A stretch of 64,000 bases of DNA from positions 2,031,414 to 2,095,413 of the forward strand of contig CM055097.1 of NCBI GenBank assembly GCA_029204225.1, read 5' to 3'. The stretch comes from Diphasiastrum complanatum. Taxonomy: Eukaryota; Streptophyta; Lycopodiopsida; Lycopodiales; Lycopodiaceae. Numbering within the stretch: the stretch's first letter is position 1; every line of letters starts with the position of its first letter. The position numbers and the translations under genes are program-made. The notes below the pieces were generated by a model. That model had not been told where the DNA came from. It saw nothing but the letters and a program-made list of their open reading frames with translations, and made no database searches. Below are positions 1-11,285 of the stretch, piece by piece.

Positions 1-689
1 GAGTAGGGTGAGTTTTTGTATGTATATATAGACCTCAATAGCCTAGAAATACTCCTTCCAAAATCCTAATCCACTACTAAACTCAAAGGCAATCACTATT
101 GATACTCCTCTACATGCATCTGACTGTCAAATACCATGCACTGCTCCACGAGTCATAATTGGAGTGCATAGGCCCTCTCAGAGTTATTTATTACATTTCT
201 AGCCTAAAATGGAATATCAAGGCATATCAAGCACTGGAGTGCCAAATGATATACATCAAGGATTATCATGAATCCTTGGTATTGGACGTGGACATAACAT
301 AGTGACAAGCATATTGCCAACTAAGATGAATGCACACTTTTTGATTTAAATGCTTACAATGATTCTAGATCAAATTGTGAATATCTATCAGTTGGAGTGA
401 CATTTACATGATTGTTAGATCCTTAACTACAACATGAAATTTCTTGAGAAAAAAAATGTTTGTCATTATGCAAAAGGAAGGAAAAAGAAAGTTGTCCTAT
501 TTTAAAATCAAAAATATATTGAGCACATTTTGTTTTTTGAGGCTCGGTTGTTTTTGTGTTTTGATATTTTTATATATGACATTTTAAAAATATTGTCTAG
601 GTCATAAACAAAATCACATATTGGATGAAGAGCTGCTAAATGTTACAAAAATGCAATCTGAAGATTGATGATGACTTTCTAAAATTTTG

Positions 690-1160
690 AATCGTGAATG
701 GTCTAGTTTATAAATGGTGAATACTTGATAGTAAAAAATGAATACTCTGCTACTAACACATGAATACTGTTCTATTGAATTGTTATTGTGGATTGTGAAT
801 ATTAGTCATGAATATGATCGTGAATCTTCTAAACATTGATGGTGAATACTTTGAATATTGATAGTGAATACTTTGAATAGCGATACTTCGAATACTATTC
901 GTGAATACTTTGAATATTGGTTGTGAATACTTTGTATGTTATTTGTGAATACACAGAACATTGATAGCGAGTACTATGAATATTGAATGGCACTATCTCA
1001 TGAGAACTAAAAAAATTTGTAACTACTTTCAAATCATAAAAGTGAATGTGATAGCTACTTTAATGAATATTGATTTGGAAATTGTGACTATTTTGTGAAT
1101 ATTGTTTCTCAAATTGTGACTATTGAATATTGAATATTCATCTTAAATACTAAATCATGA
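690..1160. repeat. Degenerate AT-rich tandem repeat (~20-24 bp unit)
   Basis: A run of imperfect copies of a unit close to GTGAATACTTTGAATATTG, with variants such as gtgaatattagtc, gtgaatacacag and gcgagtactatgaatattg. Spacing is irregular (about 20-25 bp), so it is an old, decayed array. No gene is visible from 1 to 2700; the rest of that stretch is AT-rich and contains only short random frames. Confidence 0.6.
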
Positions 1161-2759
1161 TAAATCATGAATTTGTGAATATTCAATCATCAAGATAAGA
1201 AAAGAAAATGGCAACCACTATGTCGTAGTTCTAAGACAATTGAGTTTTGATAAAAAACTAACTATCATGCATCTAATCACAATGAATGCAATTTTTTCTA
1301 AAATATATCTATATATCTATACATTTTCAACAAAAATGCCAGTTGTTATATATAGTAAGGCCTTTGTGGTACCGTAACACCACAATATTATTCTCTTATT
1401 GATTATGGCATCTCTAAAGTTTTATACCATTAATAATGGCACAAATGTACATTTCTAATGTTGTAACACAAGTTGTATTTCACACAATGGAGCCAATTCC
1501 AATTTAACGAATGGACCTATCCCTATTCCTATTCCCACTTAATGGCTTTCATGCATGGCCAATTGATGGAGGGAAGCCTCAATTTGAATTTGGATAACAT
1601 AGTTGAAAGCCACAAAACACCATATTAAAAATCTTTGCAAATTCATAATCAATGTAGCACGCTAATAAAGCCCGTTAAAAACCAAGCTTGAAACTGGGAA
1701 GGAGGTATCAAGGGCTTCTAGCTGAGGGTGGTTAAAAAACCCCATGAAATGGTGGAAAACTATGTATTGAAACAATATTTGACATTGTAGACACATGTTG
1801 CATTTAAAGTCGTGGGAACCTAGTGTCTCGAATCCTCACCAAAGAAGATTTTGGATTTAAGTTGGAATAGTTGGCCCATATTACCCCACTTTGGTGTTAT
1901 TTCTTACGATGTAGGATGCCACCTAGGGGTAAGTCCGACCTTGTGTAAAAGGTGGGAGGCCAAGGGCGTATGAAGGCACAATCAATGGGAGGAAAGTATT
2001 TGTGCCCTCTCCCAATTCCCCCCCTTATGTGAAAGCACTAAATGTATGTTTTGTGCATATTGGATCATGGTAGCTAGTTGATTACAAGAAAGATAATATG
2101 TAATACTTTGATAAGTTGCAAAAATGCGGACATAAGCTGAAGCCAACATGGGTTGAGTTGGGTGAGGTGAATTCATGCATATTGATGAAGGTTTGAACCT
2201 TGATTGTTGAGTTGTTCACATCTTGGAGTGTTGTACACCTAGGGTCACACTATTTATTGATTACGATTAGGATATCACTTATAATCAATTTTTGAGATAA
2301 GAAACTCTATCTCTTAAAAGCTTGACATGCATGTTGACAAATGGAAGGAGAAGGCATTGAATTTTCAAAGGATTTAAATTAAAGAGCTCATCTGTCAACT
2401 CAAACGAATTAGTGTATTGTTGCAAGACACAAGCCACGTTCAAGAGAATTATTAGTGTATTGCCACAAAGGAAATCCCATGATATAAACAAGGTGATTGA
2501 CACATCACTGTGAAATTTTGCCTTATGTAGGGCATTCAATTGTTAAAAAAATATATAAAAATAAAAAAGATCATTTTACTGCTCAAATTTACCTAAGAGT
2601 CTCATCTTCTCGCAACAACTTACCACTACTGTAACAGAACTAAAAAATGCATAAGTGTGTGGGAAAGCCATCAAAGTATAAGAAAGAAAATGACATTAAT
2701 TTTAAAAAATTAATATCATAGATTTTTTTATAGCTTTCCTATACAAGTATATAAACTGC

Positions 2760-3130
2760 CTCTGTCCTCTTTGTCAGTTGGAGGAGGAATTCGTGGAACA
2801 TCCTCTATTTCGCAAAGACCTTCGGTTGCAGATCCTGCGCCTGTTCAAGCCCCCCATAGGCCTTGGGCACTCTCACCTCACGAGTCCTTCATTCTCAATT
2901 TTCTAGCATGTGTGCAAGAAAATGTGTGCAACTGGAAGATTTGGACGGCTGGGAATCAGTACATTTTTAACGGCTCAGTCGTTCCCCGACTATGTGTTTA
3001 GGCTATGCTTTACACTTTGTTGATGCGTTTTCCCCCTTCGGGGTGTTGACAGATCGGCTTGCATAGCCTCCTTTTTCGTATTGTACATTTGTGAGAAAAT
3101 AATAATCTTTTACTGACTTGCAAAAAAAAA
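2760..3130 (+). other. Probable retroposed 3' end (LINE-like tail) with poly(A)
   Basis: The stretch has higher GC than its surroundings, a short open frame ending at 3001, then a 3'-UTR-like segment with aataataatc (a weak polyadenylation signal) and a run of nine A at 3121-3129. This is what a 5'-truncated LINE or processed-transcript insertion looks like. A small C-TTCG-G hairpin lies at about 3034-3043. I do not recognise the encoded residues, and no flanking target duplication was found, so the class is inference. Confidence 0.35.
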
Positions 3131-3479
3131 CTTTCCTTAAAAAATTGGCAAAGCGTTTTTTAAGGATAACTCAAAACACGTTTTCCCAACATTGAAAATG
3201 CAAGGTAGTTGTTATTTGGAGCCAAGGCAGTGTTTTGATGAGATGAAGGTAGTTCCCAACTTCCAAGGGCCCATAGTCCCTAGAGGGCCCATATTGCCTA
3301 GTCCCTATGTTGTGGGAATCGGGATGGATGGTGAGGTGAGGCGCCCGGGAATGAATGGAGTGTCGGCGGCGACGCACGTACGAACTGTCTCCACATGCGC
3401 GACCTCCCAAAAATAAGTGAAAAAAAATAGCCCCAAAAACAAGAGAACCGATCATCATTCATCAATTACTTATTACTAT

Positions 3480-4128
3480 TATTCATCATCATTCAATCAC
3501 CTCCCTCTCTTTTCCCTCTCTCACCGATTATAGTTTTTGGGAATCTGCCCTTTACAAGCAAAACGATCTGTCTCTAGGTCTTGGATCTCTACATTAGCTG
3601 CATGCATTGTAAACCAGCCTCTGAGTCTGGGTTACCCAATGGGCACCCTCTTTTTCTGCTCCAAATTCATTGGATCGGTTCAACTCTTTGAAGTTTGGGG
3701 TATCATGTCTAAGGCATAGAAGCTCTTCTGTTGTTATTGCATGTGGAATAAAGTCTATAGATTTGGCTGATCGATTTGAGAGCAATTTAGTATGTGGACA
3801 TAGAAGCTCTTCTGTTGCGACAGCATGTGAAATCGAGTCTAGATTTGGCTGATCGATTTGAGAGCAGTTTGTCATGTAGACATAGAATAGAAGCTCTTCT
3901 GTTGCTGCTACTGCAGACAGAATCAGGTATAGTTTTTGGCTCGATACTCCACGTCTGCAACTGTAGCAACGCAATCTGTTTGTTGCATCTGCTGGGTTGC
4001 AAGCAATGTTGATCCAACAGTGGAGTCAGCAAGGCAGTAAAGAATGCCTGCTCAATTGATGGCCAAGCAGCTGGGTTCTATGATGGGGGGCCCGCTTGCA
4101 AGAATTGTTAGTAGCTTCTGAGGCAGCA
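3480..4128 (+). promoter_or_regulatory. Putative promoter and 5' leader of the trihelix gene
   Basis: Upstream of the trihelix start lies a pyrimidine-rich patch (3500-3523, cctccctctcttttccctctc), the kind often found near plant transcription starts. Several short upstream ATGs follow, and a tandem repeat occupies 3718-3930. An intron in the leader is possible but no splice pair is clear. The assignment rests on position and composition only. Confidence 0.35.
3718..3932 (+). repeat. ~84-bp tandem repeat, about 2.5 copies, in the 5' region of the trihelix gene
   Basis: Copies begin with agaagctcttctgttg at about 3718, 3802 and 3889 (periods 84 and 87 bp). The first two share a segment around tttggctgatcgatttgagagca; the third is partial. 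The array lies entirely upstream of the start codon. Confidence 0.8.
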
Positions 4129-5343
4129 ATGCCACAAAACAGGAACTGGCTCGACTCGGATAGAGCCGATAACATGGACTACCATCCTCCCTATGTGTTG
4201 ATGAACGTGGGCAGTCAGGAGGTACACTTGCCGATTAGTCCAACTGTCAATGTGGTTAACCAGCTCGAGTCATACGAAGACACAGGTGGGATAATCCTGC
4301 AGCAGAAAAGCGATGGAGGTGTGGAACTGCTAGAGACGGAGGGAGGAAGAGGAGACGAGAGAGGTAAATTTAAGAGCTTGAAGTATATAAGCTCAGCTGG
4401 TGAGAAGGTGGGCGCGGATCGGGCATACAAGCAAGGAACATGGTCGGTTGCAGAAAGCAAGGTGCTCTTTGATGCCAAGAAGAGGGAAAGAGATTATCTC
4501 TCGGGGTTATCGAAAAAATCCTCCAACGCAGACGAGAGGTGGAAAGCAATTGCTGAATTTTGCTGGAGCCATGGCGTTCAAAGGTCCAAGGATCAGTGCA
4601 AGTTCAAGTGGGAGAATTGGCTTCCCGAGTTTAGGAAAGTGAGGGCGTTTGAGAAGGATCGCTCTCCTGAAATGAAATCCTACTTTGAAATGGAAAAAAC
4701 TGAGCGGAGAGCTTGGCATTTGCCTCAGAACATAGATAAGGAGCTTTACTGGATTGTACAGTCAATTTTAGATGTAAAATATATCGGAAGGGTTGAGATT
4801 AGGGGAAGTCGAATGGCGGCCGAGTGTTCGGGTGCCGACAGAGAGGAAGCTTTTGGAACAGACATACTCACCAAGGATTCTGTGGATGGACATAGCAATG
4901 GAGATAAAAGCGATAGAGCAGAGGATGCAACTATGGAGATGGAAAACTTGTGCCAGGAAGAGACTGGCCGAAAAGAGGAGGCATGGTGTGAAAACCTCAG
5001 AACGAGAGACAGAGCTGACTTAGATGAGGCTTTGAAGATCTTGGAAATGCACAATTCTGCGAATGTTAAGCGTAGAAAGTTAGATGGAGCTGATACCTTG
5101 AGAGTTATAGAAAATGAGAACTTCCCAAGAGTACTTATGACAAAGAGAGATGGAGGATGCTACAGCAGTGATGAGAAAAGGTCAGAGTTGATGCTAGGGC
5201 TGGAAGATCGGAAGGATGCAAGGCACAAGGAGATGATGACTGTGGAAAGGGAAAATCTGGCTGCCATTGCCTCTGTCGCATCTGCTCTCAACAGCGTGGC
5301 TTCTGCATTTCAAAAGCTGGCGGAGCATTTTATTCATCACTAG
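4129..5343 (+). CDS. Trihelix (Myb/SANT-like) DNA-binding transcription factor
   Basis: This single-exon frame encodes 404 residues. The frame stays open upstream to a TTG at 4096, but the first ATG is at 4129. Residues about 101-190 look like a trihelix DNA-binding domain: GTWSVAES, then ERWKAIAEFCW, then DQCKFKWENWLPEF, with regularly spaced tryptophans and basic residues as in plant GT-type factors. The middle is acidic and charged. The C-terminus (MMTVERENLAAIASVASALNS and beyond) forms an amphipathic, probably coiled helix, common as a dimerisation tail in this family. The product should act in the nucleus as a sequence-specific regulator. The fold is well supported; the subfamily and targets are not known. 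Codon use and GC exceed the flanks, as expected for a host gene. Confidence 0.8.
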   Translation: MPQNRNWLDSDRADNMDYHPPYVLMNVGSQEVHLPISPTVNVVNQLESYEDTGGIILQQKSDGGVELLETEGGRGDERGKFKSLKYISSAGEKVGADRAYKQGTWSVAESKVLFDAKKRERDYLSGLSKKSSNADERWKAIAEFCWSHGVQRSKDQCKFKWENWLPEFRKVRAFEKDRSPEMKSYFEMEKTERRAWHLPQNIDKELYWIVQSILDVKYIGRVEIRGSRMAAECSGADREEAFGTDILTKDSVDGHSNGDKSDRAEDATMEMENLCQEETGRKEEAWCENLRTRDRADLDEALKILEMHNSANVKRRKLDGADTLRVIENENFPRVLMTKRDGGCYSSDEKRSELMLGLEDRKDARHKEMMTVERENLAAIASVASALNSVASAFQKLAEHFIHH

Positions 5344-6774
5344 CCAGCATACCGTTCCAGAGAGATTATTATTCGGCCATCTGAGAAAGGACGACAGGAA
5401 TATGCTATCCCATTGTTCCCTTTTCTGGGTCGGGGCGACCATTGCAGACCAGAGCTCAAAACAGCCATTCTTTCATCTCCCACAAGCTGTATTCTTGAGC
5501 GGAACCCTGAGATAGTTTAGCCATTCATCCTGTTCTCTATGAATACAGATCACTCAAATTTTGATTCTTAATTTATGTCTGGGTAGATCAGGTGGCTAAA
5601 TAGCCTAAAATGTGAATGCTTTGTTTTTGAACTCATGAACGCTCCTATAATCTCTATACATTAAAGAGGTACCGGTTAGGGATAATGAGTGCAACTAAGT
5701 TCCCCTTATGTATTTGCTACTTTCCATTTAGAAAGTGTGGAGTGTGTGCACTGCACTGCAGGCACAATATGCATGTGTGCGAAGTGCTGTTAGAAGAATC
5801 TGCATTGCAATTTATTGTGCATTTCTAAATACTGAGATATATTGCTGAGAATGAATGACTTTAAACTCTTCACTGAAGTCGGTAGTTTTTTGTGAGGACT
5901 TTCAATCCTCTAATGGCCCTAATTGGTGAAGTAGTGGTTTGATACTTCTGTATTTTAGGTTCTTCCATCAGTTGATTCATCTATTTGTTTTCAGTTCAAT
6001 TCCTCAGTGGTTTGGAAAAAAAAAGATACTGGCAAGATCACCGAAACACAATATTCTACTTTAATTTGAACAGTAGCTAAGGTACTTCATGGGAATTATA
6101 AGGATTGGAATTTTCAAAGCCCACAAGTGCTATTAATGTGAGCTAGCCACATCCTTATCTTGTATGCTGTTGAGAATGCTGAGTCCATATATAAATTACA
6201 TGCTGATATAAATTGTGACCGTGAAAGCACTCTTATGTTTTTCATGTAGCTTCTATGGATTCCCCAAATGTAAATTCAGATAGATCCAAAGTCCCTATAC
6301 TTTGACATTTGAAGTCAATTGTTAGAAAGTCTTCTAGTAGGGAAGAACTCCTCGAGTGGGGTAAGGGTGTTCTTGCGCCGTTTGCTTGGCAAGTGTGTTG
6401 GCCTGAAAAAGAAATTATGCAAAAGCAATTGGCGTAAGTTTAATTTTGAGTTGGATTTGTTTAAATTTTGTCAGGAACATTCAATTAATGGTCTTTGCAA
6501 TGTTTTTGATCTTGACCTCATCTCAAAGGTAAACTAGTGCTCTTGCATTCATCATGCACAGAAAAAACCGTGTCACATCTGATGCTCGCTTTTCCCAATT
6601 CCTATATCAAAATGTTCCTTGTAACCCGAACACTCGTTGGAAGTGTGATTTTGGGTACAAATGGGACACCAAACATCGAGGATGCTCGTGCTAGTAAGGA
6701 TCTGGTTGTGGTGCTGCAGTATTTTGAAAAGCCTTCAGTTCTTGGTCAAAATGGGCTGTGAGCTGCTCCATCTA
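5344..6774 (+). other. Trihelix 3' flank and intergenic DNA
   Basis: This is presumably the 3' untranslated region followed by AT-rich intergenic sequence. Short frames at 6319-6537 and 6537-6761 show no recognisable domain and are probably chance. I see no repeat or RNA gene here. Confidence 0.4.
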
Positions 6775-7497
6775 CTACTTGTGTAACTTTGTGATCTGTT
6801 CCATAAGCGATTTGTTGGACAAGTTCGTAGAGGCTGAGGTCGATGCAATTGAAGGAGTCGAAGCATGAAGAGTTGTAGTTCTTGGTGTAGAATAATCATC
6901 TGATCTTTCATCTTCTTCTCTCATTGTGTTTTTCATAGCTTCTTGCAATGTGGCATACTGCTCCTGTCTTTTCAGCTCTCGTCGGATGCTTCTACGTAGT
7001 CCCGCTAGGAACCACATAATGACTACATGATCAGGAGTAAGCTCCGCATTACACTCAGATCTCAGGTGTTTGATCCGTTTGATGTAGTCTCTGACCCTTT
7101 CTCTTTTTCCTATCTTGATTTTGCTAATGAAAAACCAATCTAAAGCAGTTTTTGTCAGTGACATTGGAAATAGCTTCAGCTTCTTTGCTGGGGTGGTTTC
7201 ACCAGAGATCTCCCATGCTTGCCCATAGATCTGCAAGAATCTGATAGGATCGGTGGATCCATCAAATATTAGCAATTCCAATTTGGGAGATCTTCTAATT
7301 GCTTGGAGATGTATTACTTGTCGTAAAACGTGGGGATGACTGGCAACGGAAGCTTGAGCGTAGGCGTGTAGGAACAAAAACACAACAGGTAGTAGTAGAA
7401 ATATTCGAGATGAATTATTCATACAAAATTTCGCAAATGAACAATACAGTAGTGAGACAAAAATTGCACTCTGATTAATATCATACAGCGAGTACAA
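6775..7497 (-). pseudogene. Ty3-gypsy gag remnant
   Basis: The frame contains a retrotransposon gag (capsid) signature: PIRFLQIYGQAWEI, LKLFPMSLTKTALDWF, then GKRERVRDYIKRIKHLRSEC and LRRSIRRELKRQEQYATLQEA. The same blocks, clearly homologous, occur in the gag of gypsy element G (25409-26185). The segment between LDWF and ISKIKIGKRE is shorter than in G, so an internal piece is missing. The N-terminal hydrophobic stretch is probably not native. It is an isolated fragment, with no protease or polymerase from the same copy next to it. Confidence 0.75.
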
Positions 7498-7714
7498 TGG
7501 CTTGAAGTAATAATTTCAGCTTGCTGAGCGTGATAACGTTGGCTACAGAAGAACTCTAATTATAATGCTAAAAAAACACTTACATTGTTTGATTCAGCTA
7601 GTAGTATATATTTACAAGTGTCTTAAAAAATATCTTACAAGCATTTAATGCTATTTACGCCACTTTTTGTAAATGTACAAAGTGGGTAACTGCCCTTAGG
7701 ATATTTAGTGGTCC

Positions 7715-7941
7715 AGCTGTTTTTAGGGTTGATGATAAGTTGGCGACGTCGGTCTACCCCCTATCAGGAAAAACCTGAAAAACATGAAGGTGTTTTTGAA
7801 CAGAGAAAGCATGTAAATATTGAAGCTGTTTTTGGGGTTGATGATAAGTTGGCGACGTCGGTCTGTCCCCTATTAGAAAAAACCCGAAAAACACGAAGGT
7901 GTCTTTGAACAGAGAAAGCATGTAAATCTTGAAGGTGTTTT
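7715..7941. repeat. 109-bp tandem repeat (two full copies, start of a third)
   Basis: Copies start with agctgttttt at 7715 and 7824. Each holds gggttgatgataagttggcg, a gacgtcggtct block and an aacagagaaagcatgtaaat block. A truncated third copy starts near 7933. The unit is repeated with a few substitutions. Its place beside a gypsy gag fragment suggests retroelement LTR or leader DNA. Confidence 0.8.
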
Positions 7942-7949
7942 TAAAGCAA

Positions 7950-8165
7950 AGGCAGAGAAATGTGAAAAACCCGATAGTGCTTTCAAAATAAATTTTGGTC
8001 ACAATGTCGCATTTTTTCCAAAGGTGCAAAAATGCGAAAAATCTGACAGTGCCTTTAAAATGAATTTTGGTCACAATTTTGCATTTTTCCCGTAAGTGCA
8101 AAAATTGCAAAAACTCGATAGTGTCGCTTTTTCCCGAAAGTGCAAAATTGCGAAATAGGCTAAGG
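7950..8165. repeat. ~75-bp degenerate repeats with gcaaaa(t)gcgaaaa blocks
   Basis: Three diverged copies carry ttttggtcacaat, then gcatttttcc, then gtgcaaaa-tgcgaaaa and a (g)ata/acagtg core. Similar vocabulary (caatgtcgca, aaacccgacactg) occurs inside the solo LTR at 43442-44584, so this may be the U3 of a related LTR family. That link is inference. Confidence 0.55.
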
Positions 8166-8212
8166 TGCTTTAAATTGAAATTTTTTAAGGAAAAATGAAG
8201 TTTTGGGGGGGA

Positions 8213-10430
8213 CGTGTTTGTGCAAGGTTGAGATCTACAAGCAGTTGCCTTAGCTAGATCGCCTCTTTGGTTGCATTTGTGGCAACTATATATTCAGATT
8301 TCGTTGATGATAATGCAACTGAGGTCTGCTTTCGGCTGTTCCATGAGATTGGGCCTTGGTTGTATAAAAAAACAAATCCAAAAGTTGATTTTATGGTATC
8401 AATATCTTCTGCCCAATCCGCATTTGTGAGGATGTTAGCAGTTTGGTTGCCTCCATAGCAGATGATGAGAGTTTTCTTTGCCTGGATGTATTTCATGACT
8501 TTTGTTAGTGCTTTCCAGTGAGTTAGGCACCTGGATTTGATAGGAATTGGCTAAGTGTATTAATCGAATATGCAAGGTCTAGTCGCGTGCAGATCATTGC
8601 ATACATCAATGAGCCGATGATGGATTGAAACAAGTAGCGCTTTATTTCCTCCTTTTCTACCTCAGTTTGAGGAGATTGTTCCTTTGATAATTTTAGTCTG
8701 GGGTTGAGTGGAAAGTGACTTGGTTTGTAGCTGGCCATACCATACTTTTCCAGCACGTTGTTGAGATATCATTGCTAACTGATAAAAATCAGTCTATTGG
8801 TTCAATCTCATTGGATCTGGATTCCAAGACAATAGTGGGCTGGACCCATGTCAGTCATTTTGTATTCTTGGGCCAGCATGCATCTCGTATCCTTCATCAG
8901 ATTCAGATTGTTATTGAATAAGAGTATATCATCTACATAGAGAGTGATGATGATGAAGTGTTCTGATACAAACTTGAAATAAACATTCGAGTCTATCGAG
9001 TTTGGAATAAAACCATTCTCTACCAAAAATGCGTCGATCTTCTGGAATCAGGCTCTGGGTGATTGTTTCAACCCATAGAGAGCCTTGTGGATTTTGCATA
9101 CAAGGTGCTTTTGATTGCCCTTAAGTTCATATCCCTCTGGCTGTGACATATAGATTTCCTCTTCAATGGTTCTGTTGAGGAAAGCAGTCTGGACATCCAT
9201 GTGGTGGACTTCAAGATCTGCTACGGCTGCAAAGGAGAGAAGTAGGCATATTGAAGCATGTTTGAAAACTGGGCTGAAGGTTTCAGAATAATTCAGATAT
9301 GGAATCTGGGAAAAGCCTTTGGCGACTAGCCTGGCCTTGTAACAATTTAGCCTCCCTTCAACGTCGTACTTCGCCTTCAATATCCATTTGTATGGAATTG
9401 GATTTCGGTCCTTTGGCAGCTCAATGACTATCCATGTTTGATTCTCTATCAGAGAGTTGAATTCGGTGTCCATCGCTGCTTTCCACAGGTCAACATCATG
9501 AGTAGACATTGCCTTAGAAATGGTGGTTGGTTCCTGCACAAAGTAGCAGGCTAGATCATCCATAAATCTGGATGGAGGCTGTCTGGACCCGTTCGACCTT
9601 CTGGTTTGAACTTCGGTCCTTTGATGTGTGTTGAGTCGTTGAGGTTCTAACTCATTATTTGAGTCAGTGTCGCTTTTCTGCAGTTGAATCTCAAGATCAA
9701 AATTTGGGTGCTTGATCATTGGGTCGAATTTGTCAACAGCTTTTCCCTTGTGGTTGATGAACTGATCTTCCACAAAAATGACATCTCTACTGGTGAATGC
9801 CTTCTCAGTATCTAAATTGTAGAGCTTGTATGCCTTGTGATCTGGGGAATAGCCAACAAAAATCGTTTTTCTGCTTTTGTCATCTAGCTTTTTTCTTAGA
9901 TCTTCAAGGATCTGAGCACAAGCGATGCATCCAAACACTTGAATATTTTTGAGTGATGGTTTTGATCCTGTCCACACCTCATAAGGTGTCTTGCCATCCA
10001 GGGCTTTGGTGATGGATCAATTCTGCAAATAGGCAGTTGTAGTAATAGCTTTTGCCCAGAATTTTTTTGGAAAGAGAGACATGGGCCAGCATGCTCTCGA
10101 TGAGTGTCCAATTCTTTCGTTCAGCTACACCATTGGACTGAGGTGAGTAGCTGATTGTAAATTGTTGATGTATCCCATTGGCTTTGGAGAACTCCTTGAA
10201 TTCTGTGGAGATATACTCTCCCCCTCCATCTGTGCGTAGAGCTTTGATCTTCCTCTGGGTTTAATTTTTTGCAGCGCTTTGTACTGTTTGAAGAATTTGA
10301 ACGCTTCGGATTTCTTCTTCATAAAGTAAGTAGCAGTCCTTCGAGAGAAGTCATTGATGAAAGCTAGAAAATAGAGAGCTCCCCCTATCGAAGCATTCTG
10401 CATCGGGCCACAAATGTTGTTATGTACAAG
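8213..10430 (-). pseudogene. Ty1-copia element A: decayed pol (integrase to RNase H)
   Basis: Read on the minus strand, domains appear in copia order. The integrase core starts at LVHNNICGP (about 10430) and continues through TPYEVWTG and VFGCIACA. Reverse transcriptase follows with MDVQTAFLN and YGLKQSPRA, then YVDDILLF near 8930. RNase H follows with NADWAEDI, then LSSTKSEYI and EAI-LRQLLVDLNL (about 8213). The frame breaks at roughly 10115, 9977-9896, 9040, 8790 and 8510, so it is inactive. The N-terminal integrase part, gag and both LTRs are missing. The right edge is cut exactly where the LTR of gypsy G begins, so A was the target of G. Confidence 0.85.
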
Positions 10431-10652
10431 TGTAGTGGGTTTCTTTCCTTGCCTAGCCTGAATCCAAGATCTAGTCAATCTAGCATCATAGAGACGGAGT
10501 TAGTTGTCACGCATAGGTTCGTTCCCATGAGAGCGATAGTTTAGTTCAGATTTCAGCATGAATGGAAGATCTAAATCTAACTCTACATCCATTAACCCTA
10601 CTCATTAACACTAAGATCCATTAACACTATGATCCACAACAAAGATAGCTTA

Positions 10653-10708
<56 letters not shown>

Positions 10709-11197
10709 AAATATAATAACACTCAATCCCAATAACATTCAGATCCATTAATTAGCAAAATCCAAAGAAAACATGAGAGATGGAGAAGGAAAGAAGAAGA
10801 GCAAGGACATTCATCAATCCATTTCTGAAGAGAACCAATCTGCTTTATTGAAATGAGAAAATGAACATGAGGAGCAACTTGAGTTGGTCCCTTCTTATAG
10901 TAGAGAGGAGGACCCTGGCCTCTGAATCCTATTGGTCTTGTCTTGCCTCTCTTTTTATTCAAATTTAAAAAAGTGTGGGAACTATCAAAATTGGAGGGAA
11001 ACCCAACTTTATTCACTAACTTGACATTTAGGCCCTGCGACATTAAAAGTCTGGCAAAAAGGCCTAAAGTCCTTTTATTGACTTTTAACTAATCAATCAA
11101 ATATCTATGTAATCATCGGGATGGACGCAGAGTGCCAAGTCCCTCTCACTTATTAACTAGGGTTAGGGTTTCCTTGGGATCCGCAAACCCTCCAACA
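10431..11197 (-). repeat. Gypsy G 3' LTR (complete, 767 bp)
   Basis: On the plus strand it begins TGTAGTGG and ends CTCCAACA, so the minus-strand LTR runs TGTTGGAG to CTACA. The first ~480 bp match 27394-27922, with about 4-5% differences by eye, mostly transitions. It holds a CT microsatellite at about 10658-10703 and, on the minus strand, a TATA-like CTATAAGA near 10905-10912. Bases beyond 10913 (the U3) have no counterpart in the other LTR. Confidence 0.85.
10658..10703. repeat. CT microsatellite in G 3' LTR (~46 nt)
   Basis: Pure alternating CT. The homologous position in the other LTR (27600-27720) holds about 121 nt. Confidence 0.95.
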
Positions 11198-11208
11198 GTA
11201 TCCCCCAC
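11198..11208 (-). other. Gypsy G polypurine tract
   Basis: Directly beside the 3' LTR the minus strand reads TGGTGGGGGATAC just before TGTTGG. This purine-rich run is the expected primer for plus-strand DNA synthesis. Confidence 0.6.
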
Positions 11209-11285
11209 CAGAACTGGTGGCGGTCCCACAACACCTGCAATATGCAGTTATTGGAGACTTTTATTGGCTTCGCGCCGAATCTTGA

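Noticed and set aside
4096-4128. Upstream TTG start for the trihelix protein
   Set aside because: The first ATG at 4129 is in frame and sufficient; plant nuclear genes rarely start at TTG.
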